Of a stretch of DNA of 40,177 nucleotides, positions 1 to 8,682 are shown piece after piece; positions within the stretch are counted from its first letter, which is position 1; each line of letters opens with the position of its first letter. Source of the stretch: CAVQBP01 sp964448105 (GTDB lineage Bacteria > Bacteroidota > Ignavibacteria > Ignavibacteriales > Ignavibacteriaceae); contig CAYUVK010000040.1 in assembly GCA_964448105.1 (NCBI GenBank), positions 1 through 40,177 of the forward strand, written 5' to 3'. The notes under the pieces were generated by a model, which ran no database searches, had not been told where the DNA came from, and saw only the letters and a program-made list of their open reading frames with translations. Position numbers and translations under genes: made by a program.

Positions 1-112
1 ATGTTAAAAATCATGCCAGGTCAGCAGATCAAAGCGATGACATCACCTGCCTTATCTTAAAAAGGATTTGATTATAGGATCCCCTGCGAAAGACCCAATT
101 AAGAAAAAATTT

Positions 113-322
113 TTAAAAATAGAAATCTTTCACTTCTACTTCATGAGCTTCCGGATCAAATTTATTCAAATAATGGATGAACTCATTTGCATATACTCTT
201 TCATTTTGCTTTTTGTATTCGTCAACTATTTCTTCCAGCCTTGTATGATCGAGTATACTGCTCACATAATGTTTTTCTTCATGGTCATCATATATTCTAT
301 ATATAAGTGCACATTTACCCAT
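113..322 (-). CDS. Small conserved-looking hypothetical protein, last gene of the etf-acd operon
   Basis: A protein of 69 residues with no family I recognise. It is soluble and charged, with a predicted amphipathic helical middle (LEEIVDEYKKQNERVYANEF) and an acidic, aromatic C-terminus (VEVKDFYF). There is no signal peptide, membrane segment or cysteine pair. Two ATGs lie six bases apart. The downstream one (base 322) is preferred because the AGGAG upstream sits about 7 bases from it, but only 1-2 bases from the first ATG at 328. The gene begins 18 bases after the acyl-CoA dehydrogenase stop, so it is almost certainly cotranscribed with etfBA-acd. That context suggests an accessory role to the flavoprotein complex, but nothing in the sequence shows a function. 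Confidence 0.6.
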   Translation of the reverse strand: MGKCALIYRIYDDHEEKHYVSSILDHTRLEEIVDEYKKQNERVYANEFIHYLNKFDPEAHEVEVKDFYF

Positions 323-340
323 TCTCATTCTCCTGATTTT

Positions 341-2062
341 TTATATTAAAATTGTATCCGCATGAAGTATGTCCGAGTATAGTTCGGTTTTTATAGCTTC
401 TGCATTTTTTCTTGCTTTCGAAAGAGCATCAAGGATATAACGTCTTGCAGTAAATACTTTTCTCTGATCTTCGTTCGCTTCGTTAAGAAGTAAAAATCCC
501 ACATAAATATAAGTATAAAGTTCAACTAAATCTTTAGAGGCTACTTCTTGTAAATTAACATCTTTTTTATCCTTAACATATTTCAGACTTTCGTTGAATA
601 GTCCTCTTATCTCCATCAAATTATTAAGTAAATGAGACAGGCTTCCTTTATACTCTTTCTTTTCCCATTGATTAAAATATTCTGCCAGAACATCATTTAT
701 AACCCCGCCTGCTGCGGCCACGATTTGCAGCTGGGATGTTCCTTCATAAATGTTGGTTATTCTTGCATCTCTAACCAAACGCTCAACCATAAACTCTTTC
801 ATATAACCGGTCCCGCCGTGAATTTGCAGTGCATCATATGCAATCTTATTTGCAGATTCACTTAAAACATATTTTGCTACCGGAGTTAAAAATGCTACTA
901 CTTTAAGTGTTTCTTTTAACTTTTCATTTGCCTCGGTAAACGGTTTTTTCTCTTTCTTTAAATTATCAACAAGTTCTTCCAACTTTTCTTTCCGGTCTAA
1001 CCAGAGACAAGTTGAGTAGAACAAAGAACGGTTTGCTTCAAGGGTTACACGCATATCAATTAATATATTAGATACAACAGGCATATTATAAATAGGTTTG
1101 CCGAACTGCTCACGCGCTTTAGCATATTTTAACGCTTCTTCATAAGCCTGCTGTGAAATTCCGAGTGATTGTGCTCCTATGCCAACCCTTGCACGATTCA
1201 TCAAATACATAACATACTTTAACAACCCGAATCTTCTTGTCCCCACTAATTGTGCAGGTGTATCATTAAATTGGAGTTCGCATGTCGGTGAACCGTGAAT
1301 TCCCAGCTTATGTTCAATTCTTCTTACCTTTACAGATTCATCACCATAACAAACAAACATACTTAACCCGCGTGCATCTTTTGTGCCTGCTTCGGTTCGT
1401 GCTAACACCAGCAGTACATCTCCATTACCATTTGTAATAAATCTTTTCACACCCCGTAAAAACCAATTCCCGTTTTCATCCTGGTAAGCATGCAGCTTAA
1501 CCGCCTGTAAATCCGAACCTGCATCAGGTTCCGTTAAAGCCATTGCACCGGTAAACTCACCTGTGGAAAATCCGGGGAGGAATTCCTGCTTCTGAAGTTC
1601 ATTTGCAAATTGAGCAATTGTTTTTCCAATATCCTGCAGCCCGAATATATTCATTAACGACGCTTCTGCACGGGAAATAATTTCAACAGCCATCATATAA
1701 ATTGTTGTAGGGAAATTCAAACCGCCATATTCTCTAGGTAATATCATACCCATCAATTCAGCTTTGGAAAGCATTTCAAGAGCTTCCTTAGTTCCCTTTG
1801 CATATTCGACTTTTCCATCTTTAAATACTGCGCCTTCTTCATCAATTTGAGCGGCTCTAGGTGCTACATAATTTGCAGCAATATCTCCGACAACTTCTAG
1901 AACCTTCCTATAGTTTTCTTTTGCATCTTCTAAATTAACAGGTGCATAATCAAATTTTTCTGCCTGCTTATAGTTTTCTTCCGTCATTTCAACGATTTCT
2001 TTTAAATCCAATCTTCCAAAATGAAAAAGAAGATCTTTATTATCCGCAAAATAGTTTGGCAT
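341..2062 (-). CDS. Acyl-CoA dehydrogenase, long form with C-terminal extension
   Basis: An FAD-dependent acyl-CoA dehydrogenase that would oxidise an acyl-CoA thioester to the enoyl-CoA and pass electrons to the ETF encoded immediately upstream. The usual three domains are present: an N-terminal helical domain (about 80-190), a middle beta domain with the MALTEPDAGSD flavin/substrate motif (about 175), and a C-terminal helical domain with RVGIGAQSLGISQQAYEEAL and AKAREQFGKPI (about 290-330). The likely catalytic glutamate is in IYEGTSQLQ near residue 440. At 573 residues it is longer than the short-chain butyryl-CoA type (about 380). It has an insert around 355-395 and a C-terminal extension of roughly 110 residues, as in long-form ACADs. 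The stop-to-start spacing to etfA is 3 bases. Chain-length preference cannot be read from sequence. Confidence 0.93.
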   Translation of the reverse strand: MPNYFADNKDLLFHFGRLDLKEIVEMTEENYKQAEKFDYAPVNLEDAKENYRKVLEVVGDIAANYVAPRAAQIDEEGAVFKDGKVEYAKGTKEALEMLSKAELMGMILPREYGGLNFPTTIYMMAVEIISRAEASLMNIFGLQDIGKTIAQFANELQKQEFLPGFSTGEFTGAMALTEPDAGSDLQAVKLHAYQDENGNWFLRGVKRFITNGNGDVLLVLARTEAGTKDARGLSMFVCYGDESVKVRRIEHKLGIHGSPTCELQFNDTPAQLVGTRRFGLLKYVMYLMNRARVGIGAQSLGISQQAYEEALKYAKAREQFGKPIYNMPVVSNILIDMRVTLEANRSLFYSTCLWLDRKEKLEELVDNLKKEKKPFTEANEKLKETLKVVAFLTPVAKYVLSESANKIAYDALQIHGGTGYMKEFMVERLVRDARITNIYEGTSQLQIVAAAGGVINDVLAEYFNQWEKKEYKGSLSHLLNNLMEIRGLFNESLKYVKDKKDVNLQEVASKDLVELYTYIYVGFLLLNEANEDQRKVFTARRYILDALSKARKNAEAIKTELYSDILHADTILI

Positions 2063-2065
2063 ATT

Positions 2066-3085
2066 TTATCTCAGCTTCTGTTTAAAAACATTTATAAACA
2101 TTGGAATTACCTGCATTGCATCACCGACAATTCCATAATGAGCAACACTAAATATGGGAGCCTCCGGATCCGTATTGATTGCAATAATTTTATTTGATTC
2201 CTGCATTCCGGCTCTGTGCTGTATAGCTCCTGAAATCCCGCAGGCAATATAAAGTTTTGGCCGCACTGTCACTCCGGTTTGTCCTACCTGTCTATCCGGT
2301 GGGACAAAACCAGCATCAACTGCAGCACGGGAACCTGCTATATCTCCACCTATAACTGCTGCAAGTTCATGAATCAATTTGAAATTATCCATACTTCCCA
2401 TACCGTATCCGCCGGCAACAATAATAGGGGAAGCTTTTAAATTAACTTTATTTTCTTTTCTGTGCTGTTCAATAATTTTAATTATATTATCAATTCCGTT
2501 AGGTATATAAGGAATCTCGGTAATTTTCCCTTCAGCCGGCAGTTCGAGAGGTTCCATTTTCATAACACCTTCTCTAACCGTAGCCATTTGAATTTCAATA
2601 TCGGGAGAAATTATAGTTGCAATTATATTGCCGCCGAAAGCAGGTCTTATTTGAAGCAGTAAATCTTTATAGTTCTTTTTAAGATAAGTAACATCGGAAA
2701 TTTGAAGATCCGTACAATCCGCAGTTAAACCGCTTTTAGTATGTGAAGCAACTCTCGGAGCTAAATCCCGCCCGATTACCGTTGCTCCGAAAAGCATGAT
2801 CCGCGGTTTATGTTTTTCTACAAGTTCATTTAATATCCTGCTGTATGGAATTGTTAAATAATTATGAAGATCCGGGTGATCAACTACCAGGGCTTCATGG
2901 GCACCATATTTAAAGGTTTCTTTTGCAATTGATTTTACATCATAGCCAATTACAATTGATTTTAATTTTCCTTTTAAGTTTTCGGCTAGTTTTTTTCCTT
3001 TTGATAAGAGTTCAAAACTAACATCGGCAGGTTTTCCGCTGCGTTGTTCAACAAAAACCCAAACATCTTTATTATTATTCCCCAT
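2066..3085 (-). CDS. etfA: Electron transfer flavoprotein, alpha subunit
   Basis: Alpha subunit of the heterodimeric electron-transfer flavoprotein that carries FAD and accepts electrons from the adjacent dehydrogenase. The N-terminal domain (about 8-200) is the Rossmann-like ETF fold. The C-terminal FAD-binding domain shows the diagnostic chain of motifs: AGGYGMGS (about 224), SRAAVDAGFVPPDRQVGQTG (about 253), VRPKLYIACGISGAIQHRAGM (about 275) and IAINTDPEAPIFSVAHYGIVGD (about 303). Its 339 residues are normal for the family. The start is supported by AGGAT about 8 bases upstream. It lies 5 bases after etfB and 3 bases before the dehydrogenase, giving a tightly coupled operon. Confidence 0.95.
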   Translation of the reverse strand: MGNNNKDVWVFVEQRSGKPADVSFELLSKGKKLAENLKGKLKSIVIGYDVKSIAKETFKYGAHEALVVDHPDLHNYLTIPYSRILNELVEKHKPRIMLFGATVIGRDLAPRVASHTKSGLTADCTDLQISDVTYLKKNYKDLLLQIRPAFGGNIIATIISPDIEIQMATVREGVMKMEPLELPAEGKITEIPYIPNGIDNIIKIIEQHRKENKVNLKASPIIVAGGYGMGSMDNFKLIHELAAVIGGDIAGSRAAVDAGFVPPDRQVGQTGVTVRPKLYIACGISGAIQHRAGMQESNKIIAINTDPEAPIFSVAHYGIVGDAMQVIPMFINVFKQKLR

Positions 3086-3090
3086 TTTAA

Positions 3091-3981
3091 TTATCCTAGA
3101 ATGTGATTTTCCATTAATTTATCAATTAAGTTAGACATACCATCTTTGGTAGGTTCAATTGTTTCATGGTTTCCTCCTGCAAGCACAACCGATTCAATTT
3201 TATGTACTTTAGTTGGTGAACCGTGAACTCCGCATCTATTTATATCCAGTTGAAGATCATCCATTGTTAATGTCCGGATATAAAGATTCTTGGCAATATG
3301 TTCTTCTTTCAACTGGTCTATGTAAAGAAGTGAATTTCCTTCGGTCATTTTTTCAAGTTCGATCAGAGTTTTGGCATTTTTATATGCCATTAGTCTTTTT
3401 GCTTTAAATGGTCTTGGAAAACAAGCATCTTTAAGAACGGTAATTAATACGGGTAAACTTGATTCGAGAATTTCAAATCCACCATCGATTTTTCGCCTTA
3501 CTTTAACTTTATCATCTGCTATTTCCAAAATTTCTTCGACGTACGTTATTTGAGGAAGATTTAATTTTTCGGCTGTTTGAGGGCCAACCTGTGCAGTATC
3601 GCCGTCAATTGCCTGCCTTCCGGCAAAAATAAAATCGTAACCGCCAATTTTTTTTATTGCCTCGGCTAAAACGTATGAAGTAGCAAGTGTATCTGCTCCC
3701 GCAAATTTTCTATCGCTAATTAATACCGCTTCATCAGCTCCCATATAAAGGCATTCGCGCAAAATATCCGAAGCTCTCGGCGGACCCATTGTAACAGCGG
3801 TAATTTTTCCGCCTTCTTTATCTTTAATTCTCAGCGCTAACTCAAGTGCAACCCTATCTTCGTGATTAAATATAGCAGGCAGTTTTGCTCTATTAACCGT
3901 CCCGTCTTCTTTCATCACTTGCCCGGAAATATTTGTCGTATCCGGAACCTGTTTAACCATTACGATACTATTCTTCCCCAT
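3091..3981 (-). CDS. etfB: Electron transfer flavoprotein, beta subunit (bifurcating-type motifs)
   Basis: Beta subunit of the electron-transfer flavoprotein. It opens with the VKQVPDT motif and carries MGPPRA, LYMGADEAVLISDR, FAGADTLATSYVLA and GRQAIDGDTAQVGP (about 120-150), followed by LPQITYV. The AIDGDTAQVGP and SDRxFxGADTxATS motifs match my memory of EtfB from anaerobes in which EtfAB performs flavin-based electron bifurcation (for example Acidaminococcus), rather than the AIDDDxNQTGQ form of mitochondrial-type EtfB. The start has AAGGGG 4 bases upstream. It is the first gene of a minus-strand operon etfB-etfA-acd-small ORF, so a promoter should lie in the 248-bp divergent region 3982-4229. 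Bifurcating function is inference. The ETF-beta assignment is secure. Confidence 0.95.
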   Translation of the reverse strand: MGKNSIVMVKQVPDTTNISGQVMKEDGTVNRAKLPAIFNHEDRVALELALRIKDKEGGKITAVTMGPPRASDILRECLYMGADEAVLISDRKFAGADTLATSYVLAEAIKKIGGYDFIFAGRQAIDGDTAQVGPQTAEKLNLPQITYVEEILEIADDKVKVRRKIDGGFEILESSLPVLITVLKDACFPRPFKAKRLMAYKNAKTLIELEKMTEGNSLLYIDQLKEEHIAKNLYIRTLTMDDLQLDINRCGVHGSPTKVHKIESVVLAGGNHETIEPTKDGMSNLIDKLMENHILG

Positions 3982-4229
3982 AGTACCCCTTCTATTAATT
4001 ATACTTATACAAAGTTACAAAAAATATTTATTGTTTAGCAATGGAATTTTTAAAATTTTTATTGCATAATAAATACTTATGGTGAATATTTTTTGAGAGT
4101 TGTTTCACTATTTCCTCATAATGATATTTTTCGACTTTTTACTTTCACTTTCAGACCTTATATTGTACTAAGTTCATTTTTATTAAATGTTGCAGTATTT
4201 ATTTTTTACTCAATGTACGGGGGTTAAAA

Positions 4230-4523
4230 ATGACATTTATACTACTTACTAAGCTCTCACCGGAAATTTCCAAACAAATGAAAGATAGAGCCATTCTCGG
4301 CAGGATATGGCTCGATCAAGTTAAGGAGAAATGCCCGCAGGTTAAATTTGTGGAGCATTATGCTTTACTTGGACCATTCGATTTTTTAGATATTTATGAA
4401 GCACCTGATGAAAAGATTGCAGCAAAAGTATCAATGATAAGTCTTTCGAACGGAGCATTAGAAGCTCAAAGCTTAACTGCAATACCTTATAAAGATTTCA
4501 TCAAACTTACTGAAGAACTTTAA
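4230..4523 (+). CDS. GYD-domain protein
   Basis: A 97-residue single-domain protein of the GYD family, small ferredoxin-like alpha/beta-barrel proteins of unknown biochemical role. Visible family features are the N-terminal strand FILLTKLSPE, the central LGPFDFLDIYEAPDEKIAAKV stretch (about residues 49-69, cognate of the GxxD/EAPD signature) and a C-terminal strand ending in AIPYKDF. No membrane segment or signal is present. The start ATG is preceded by GGGGG about 6 bases upstream. It diverges from etfB across 248 bases and precedes the YbaK-type gene by 78 bases on the same strand, so the two may be cotranscribed. Confidence 0.8.
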   Translation: MTFILLTKLSPEISKQMKDRAILGRIWLDQVKEKCPQVKFVEHYALLGPFDFLDIYEAPDEKIAAKVSMISLSNGALEAQSLTAIPYKDFIKLTEEL

Positions 4524-4601
4524 TATTGTTAAGTTGCGGATGTTCTTAAAAATTTTCGATTAACTAAATATAAAAAGAAAAAATTTCTTTAGGAGGATTT
4601 T

Positions 4602-5075
4602 ATGCCTATTAAAAAACTTAAAGAATTTTTAGACGGGAAGAATGTTAAATATATTTCCATAAAACATTCTTCTGCTTATACCGCTCAAGAAATTGCAGCA
4701 TCAGCTCATATTCCGGGGAAAGAGCTGGCAAAGACTGTAATGATTAAGATAGACGGTAAAATGGCTATGGCTATTCTTCCAGCTTCTTATAAAATTGATA
4801 TAAAATTACTGCAGGAAATAACCGGTGCTGCTAATGTTAGGTTGGCTGGAGAGACCGAATTCAAAGATAAATTTCCCGACTGCGAGGTTGGTGCTATGCC
4901 GCCTTTTGGAAATCTTTACAATATAGAAGTTTTTGTAGCTCGAAGTCTCGAAGATGATGAAGAGATTGCATTCAATGCATGCTCACATACTGAGCTGATT
5001 AAACTATCTTTCAAAGATTTTAAAAGATTGGTTAATCCCAAAATTGTAGAGTTCGCTTATCATTCAAAAATATGA
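4602..5075 (+). CDS. YbaK/prolyl-tRNA-deacylase-domain protein
   Basis: A 157-residue protein made of a single YbaK / aminoacyl-tRNA-deacylase domain. Family members hydrolyse mischarged aminoacyl-tRNAs (Cys-, Ala- or similar) in the cytoplasm. Visible motifs are the N-terminal HSSAYTAQEIAAS, KELAKTVMIKIDGK with the conserved lysine (about residue 45), and CEVGAMPPFGN (about 97), the family's GxxxPxG loop. The start is strongly supported by a perfect AGGAGG 5 bases before the ATG. It is a stand-alone domain rather than the insertion domain of prolyl-tRNA synthetase. The tRNA specificity cannot be told from sequence. Confidence 0.85.
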   Translation: MPIKKLKEFLDGKNVKYISIKHSSAYTAQEIAASAHIPGKELAKTVMIKIDGKMAMAILPASYKIDIKLLQEITGAANVRLAGETEFKDKFPDCEVGAMPPFGNLYNIEVFVARSLEDDEEIAFNACSHTELIKLSFKDFKRLVNPKIVEFAYHSKI

Positions 5076-5330
5076 TTGTTCTAAAAACTCTGCTTCGTTT
5101 ATATTTTTAATCGATTTTGAGTTAATGTAATTTTCTTTGTACAGTTTTGAATGACTTTGAAGGATTCTATCAATTAAAATTTTCGGTATCCTATTTTTAA
5201 GATTATTTAATAGTATTCATGCAACACACATTATCAACAAATAATCTTTTGAATAGCCAAAAAATTCCTTACCTTGCACGAAAAGAAATATTTTTATGAT
5301 ATATTCATCTACATTTCAAAAGTAATTTTA

Positions 5331-7784
5331 ATGTTTAAAAAATTACTTTATTATAAATCATCTAGAATCCTTTTTATTACATTTTTCACTGTTTTTATTT
5401 TACTAATAATAGTAGGGTATTTTTATTACAGTAATGAAAAGGACTCCCTTTTATCGGTAGAAGCCAAAAACCTGGGATCGATTTCATCTTTAAAACAAAG
5501 CCAGGTATTGTCGTGGTACGACGAAAGGCTGGCTGAAGCGCAATATTTAAATGAAAATGATTTTTTTAACAAAACTGTTTGCGATTTTTATATAAAAAGA
5601 AATCAAGAAGATTCTTTAGCAATTTTCCATACTATTTACCCGATTTTTAAAAATCATGGATACCGTTCAATTTATATTTTGGATAAACAAAAAAATTATT
5701 TAATTAATCTCAATCAAAATTATAAACCGGATCCTGATGAACTAAAATTGATTGATTCTTCAATGGAATCAAAAAAAATTATAATATCCGATATCAAAAA
5801 AAATCTTAAATCAAAAATATTATTTTATGATATTGTAGTTCCGGTTGAATTAAATAAAAGTTCTATTGCTGCGATTGTGTTAAATATTGACCCGGATTAT
5901 GTAATTTTCCCTTCGGTAAAAAATTCGTATGTAATTACATTTACACGCGAATCATTTATTTTTAGAAAAGAAAAGGATAGTCTTTTATTTATCAGTCCTT
6001 TGCGTTTTAATTCTGCCCCTCCGTTAACAATTAAATTTTCAATTAAAACAAAAGAGCTCCCTGCTGCAATGGCTGCAAATGGTTATAGCGGGATAGTTAC
6101 CGGAATAGATTATAGAGGTAAAAACGTAATTGCCGATGTTCGTAAAATAGATAGGACGCCATGGTACCTAGTAACTAAACAGGATATTTCAGAAATACTT
6201 AAACCTCTGAACTTCCGGTTAATAATAGTCGGTATAATTATTTTTTTAATTTTTGGTTTATCCTGGATTCTAATTCTCTTCTACGATAATAAGCAAAACC
6301 TGGTAAACTTAAAGAAAATACAGGATTCCGAGCTTAAATACAGTGAGCTTGTAGAACAGGCATCCGATGGGATTATAGTTTTTGATAAGGGACTCTATCT
6401 AATTGAAGCGAATTCTTATGCGTGCCAGGAGCTTGGTTATTCACGGCAGGAATTATTGAAGCTAAAGATAAAGGAAATTATTGAACCGGATGATTTAAAT
6501 AAAAAACCTATAATGCTAAATGAACTTCTCGCCGGAGAAACCATTCATTCGGAAAGAGTTTTATTAAGAAAGGATAAAACCACTTTCCCTTCCGATGTAA
6601 CCAGTAAAAGACTTTCAAACGGAAATATTCTAGCTATTGCAAGAAATATAGCTGAAAAGCAAAAGATTGAAAACCAGATAAAAAATTCGGAAAGGAAATT
6701 TAGAACATTATTTGAAAAATCCAACGATGCTATTTTTATAATGGATGAGCTTAAAATAGTTGACTGTAATCCAGTAACCGAAAATTTATTCGGTCTTCCA
6801 AAATCTGAAATTATTGGAAAAACACCTTTGGAGTTATCCCCGGAATACCAGCAGGATGGTATTCCATCTGAACAAAAAGCACATAGTCTAATAGAAAAAG
6901 TTTATAACGGGGAACCGCAGCTATTTGAGTGGATAAATTTGCGGAACAATGTACCCTTTTATGTTGAAGTAAATCTTTCTTTATTTCAGCTGAATGAAAA
7001 ACCTCTTGCTATCGCAGTTATAAGAGATATTACAGAAAGGAAAAAATTTGAAGAAGAGCTGATTGCTGCTAAGGAAAAAGCAGAAGACATGAACCGCCTC
7101 AAATCAAGTTTTCTTGCCAATATGAGTCATGAATTACGAACTCCGTTAGTTGGTATTTTAGGTTATTCTGAAATTCTATCTGAAGAGATAAAAAAACCTG
7201 AAAACCTGAAGATGGTAAAAGATATTTATAACAGCGGAAAAAGATTACTGGAAACATTAAATTCAATTTTAGATTTATCCCGCATTGAAGCAAATAAATT
7301 TGAAATAAATCCTTCCCGGTTTAATCTTGTTGATTTAGTTCATGAAGAAATTAATTTATATAAAGCGGTTGCGCAGATTAAAAATATCTCATTGAATGTC
7401 CGCATGTTTCACCATGAACTTATAATAAATTCTGATAAAAAGATTGTGCAGAATACCATATCTCATCTTATTAATAATGCAGTGAAATACACTTCTCAAG
7501 GTAGTGTTGTTGTATCAGTAACAACCGAAAAAAATGCTAAAGAATATGCCGTAATAAAAGTTGCTGATACCGGGATCGGGATCCCGAAAGAAAGTCAAGC
7601 TCTAATCTTTGATGAATTCAGGCAGGCCAGTGAAGGATTGAACAGGCAATATGAAGGGACTGGACTCGGGTTAACTATAACAAAAAAATATATCTCCTTT
7701 CTTCAAGGAACAATCCATGTTAAAAGTGAACCGGGTGTTGGCTCTGAATTTTTTGTAAAAATACCGACTGATTACAACTCTTAA
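5331..7784 (+). CDS. Membrane-bound PAS-PAS sensor histidine kinase (orphan)
   Basis: A sensor kinase of 817 residues. In order it has a first membrane helix (about 10-32), a periplasmic sensor region of about 260 residues, a second membrane helix (about 296-318), PAS domain 1 (about 335-445, ELVEQASDGIIVFDK), PAS domain 2 (about 455-575, LFEKSNDAIFIMDE), HisKA with the phosphoacceptor His600 in NMSHELRTPL, and HATPase_c with DTGIGIP and GTGLGLTI. I use ATG 5331. An in-frame TTG at 5274 would add 19 residues but lacks supporting features. There is no receiver domain and no response regulator gene alongside. It converges with kduD, leaving 97 bases between stops. A role in sensing pectin breakdown products is possible from position only. 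Confidence 0.9.
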   Translation: MFKKLLYYKSSRILFITFFTVFILLIIVGYFYYSNEKDSLLSVEAKNLGSISSLKQSQVLSWYDERLAEAQYLNENDFFNKTVCDFYIKRNQEDSLAIFHTIYPIFKNHGYRSIYILDKQKNYLINLNQNYKPDPDELKLIDSSMESKKIIISDIKKNLKSKILFYDIVVPVELNKSSIAAIVLNIDPDYVIFPSVKNSYVITFTRESFIFRKEKDSLLFISPLRFNSAPPLTIKFSIKTKELPAAMAANGYSGIVTGIDYRGKNVIADVRKIDRTPWYLVTKQDISEILKPLNFRLIIVGIIIFLIFGLSWILILFYDNKQNLVNLKKIQDSELKYSELVEQASDGIIVFDKGLYLIEANSYACQELGYSRQELLKLKIKEIIEPDDLNKKPIMLNELLAGETIHSERVLLRKDKTTFPSDVTSKRLSNGNILAIARNIAEKQKIENQIKNSERKFRTLFEKSNDAIFIMDELKIVDCNPVTENLFGLPKSEIIGKTPLELSPEYQQDGIPSEQKAHSLIEKVYNGEPQLFEWINLRNNVPFYVEVNLSLFQLNEKPLAIAVIRDITERKKFEEELIAAKEKAEDMNRLKSSFLANMSHELRTPLVGILGYSEILSEEIKKPENLKMVKDIYNSGKRLLETLNSILDLSRIEANKFEINPSRFNLVDLVHEEINLYKAVAQIKNISLNVRMFHHELIINSDKKIVQNTISHLINNAVKYTSQGSVVVSVTTEKNAKEYAVIKVADTGIGIPKESQALIFDEFRQASEGLNRQYEGTGLGLTITKKYISFLQGTIHVKSEPGVGSEFFVKIPTDYNS

Positions 7785-7881
7785 TTTTAAATGTTTCTTA
7801 TTTTGCAAAAGAAATTTATAAAATAAAAAGCCCCGATTGTAACCCAGGTTTGAAAAATCTATAAGAAATAAATATAAATTT

Positions 7882-8643
7882 TTACCTACCCATCCAGCCG
7901 CCGTCGACAATTACAACGCTTCCGTTCAAATAGTTTGAAGCATCCGAACTTAAGAAGACAATTGTGCCCATTAGATCTTCAGGTGTGCCCCATCTTCCTG
8001 CAGGAATTCTATCTAAAATTGATTTACTCCTAACAGGATCTTCGCGCAGTGCTTTTGTATTATCCGTTGCAATATATCCCGGTGCAATTGCATTTACGGT
8101 TACACCTTTGGATGCCCATTCATTTGCAAAAGCCATAGTCAATTGTTTAACACCTCCCTTGGAAGCAGAATAACCCGGGACCCATATCCCACCCTGAAAA
8201 GATAAGAGCGAAGCAATGAAAACTATTTTGCCGTATCCTCTTTCTGCCATATCTTTCCCGATTTCACGGGTTAAAATAAATTGCGAAGAAAGATTCACTT
8301 CAATAACTTTGTCCCAATATTCGTCCGGGTGTTCTGAAATAGGTTTTCTTAAAATTGTTCCTGCATTATTAACTAGTATATCGATCTTAGGAAAATCCGA
8401 TTTTACATCCTTAATAAATTCATATAAAGAATTACGTTTTGAAAAATCACTTACATATGTTTTTATATTTCTCCCTGTATCCCGTATTATTTTTATTGTC
8501 TCGCTAAAATCCTCTACGTATGAAACCCCGACAATATCAGCACCGGCTTCAGCAAGGGCGAGAGCATATTTCTGCCCGATACCCTGGTTCGAACCTGTAA
8601 CAATTGCAGTCTTACCTTTTAAACTAAATTGGTCTAAAATCAT
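7882..8643 (-). CDS. kduD: 2-deoxy-D-gluconate 3-dehydrogenase / DKII reductase, KduD-type SDR
   Basis: Classical short-chain dehydrogenase of 253 residues. In pectin catabolism KduD reduces 3-deoxy-D-glycero-2,5-hexodiulosonate to 2-keto-3-deoxygluconate with NAD(P)H in the cytoplasm. The cofactor motif TGSNQGIG is at 16-23, NNAG at 92-95, and the catalytic Ser145, Tyr158 and Lys162 (GYSASKGG) are all present. The C-terminus SVVIVDGGWMGR is the form seen in KduD. The start has AGAGG 5 bases upstream. It follows kduI by 39 bases, which fixes the pathway assignment, and is the last gene of the long minus-strand locus. Confidence 0.92.
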   Translation of the reverse strand: MILDQFSLKGKTAIVTGSNQGIGQKYALALAEAGADIVGVSYVEDFSETIKIIRDTGRNIKTYVSDFSKRNSLYEFIKDVKSDFPKIDILVNNAGTILRKPISEHPDEYWDKVIEVNLSSQFILTREIGKDMAERGYGKIVFIASLLSFQGGIWVPGYSASKGGVKQLTMAFANEWASKGVTVNAIAPGYIATDNTKALREDPVRSKSILDRIPAGRWGTPEDLMGTIVFLSSDASNYLNGSVVIVDGGWMGR

Positions 8644-8682
8644 TTTTACCTCTTTTTATGATCCTGAATTGTTAAATATATC

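Noticed and set aside
1..60. Open frame of 19 codons at the left edge on the plus strand, ending in TAA
   Set aside because: It could be the end of a gene beginning outside the window, but 19 codons with no recognisable motif cannot support a call.
68..349. 93-codon plus-strand frame over the left end
   Set aside because: It is antisense to the small etf-operon gene, rich in F, I and Y as expected for a shadow of AT-rich coding DNA, and has no good ribosome-binding site.
5068..5225. Minus-strand stretch of about 50 codons without stops (ending ...NEAEFLEQSYF) after the YbaK-type gene
   Set aside because: There is no ATG, GTG or TTG at a sensible place, and no ribosome-binding site. It overlaps the end of the YbaK-type gene. 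It may be a gene remnant but cannot be supported.
5274..5330. N-terminal extension of the histidine kinase from TTG 5274
   Set aside because: The ATG at 5331 directly precedes the basic residues and first membrane helix expected at the N-terminus. The extension has no support.
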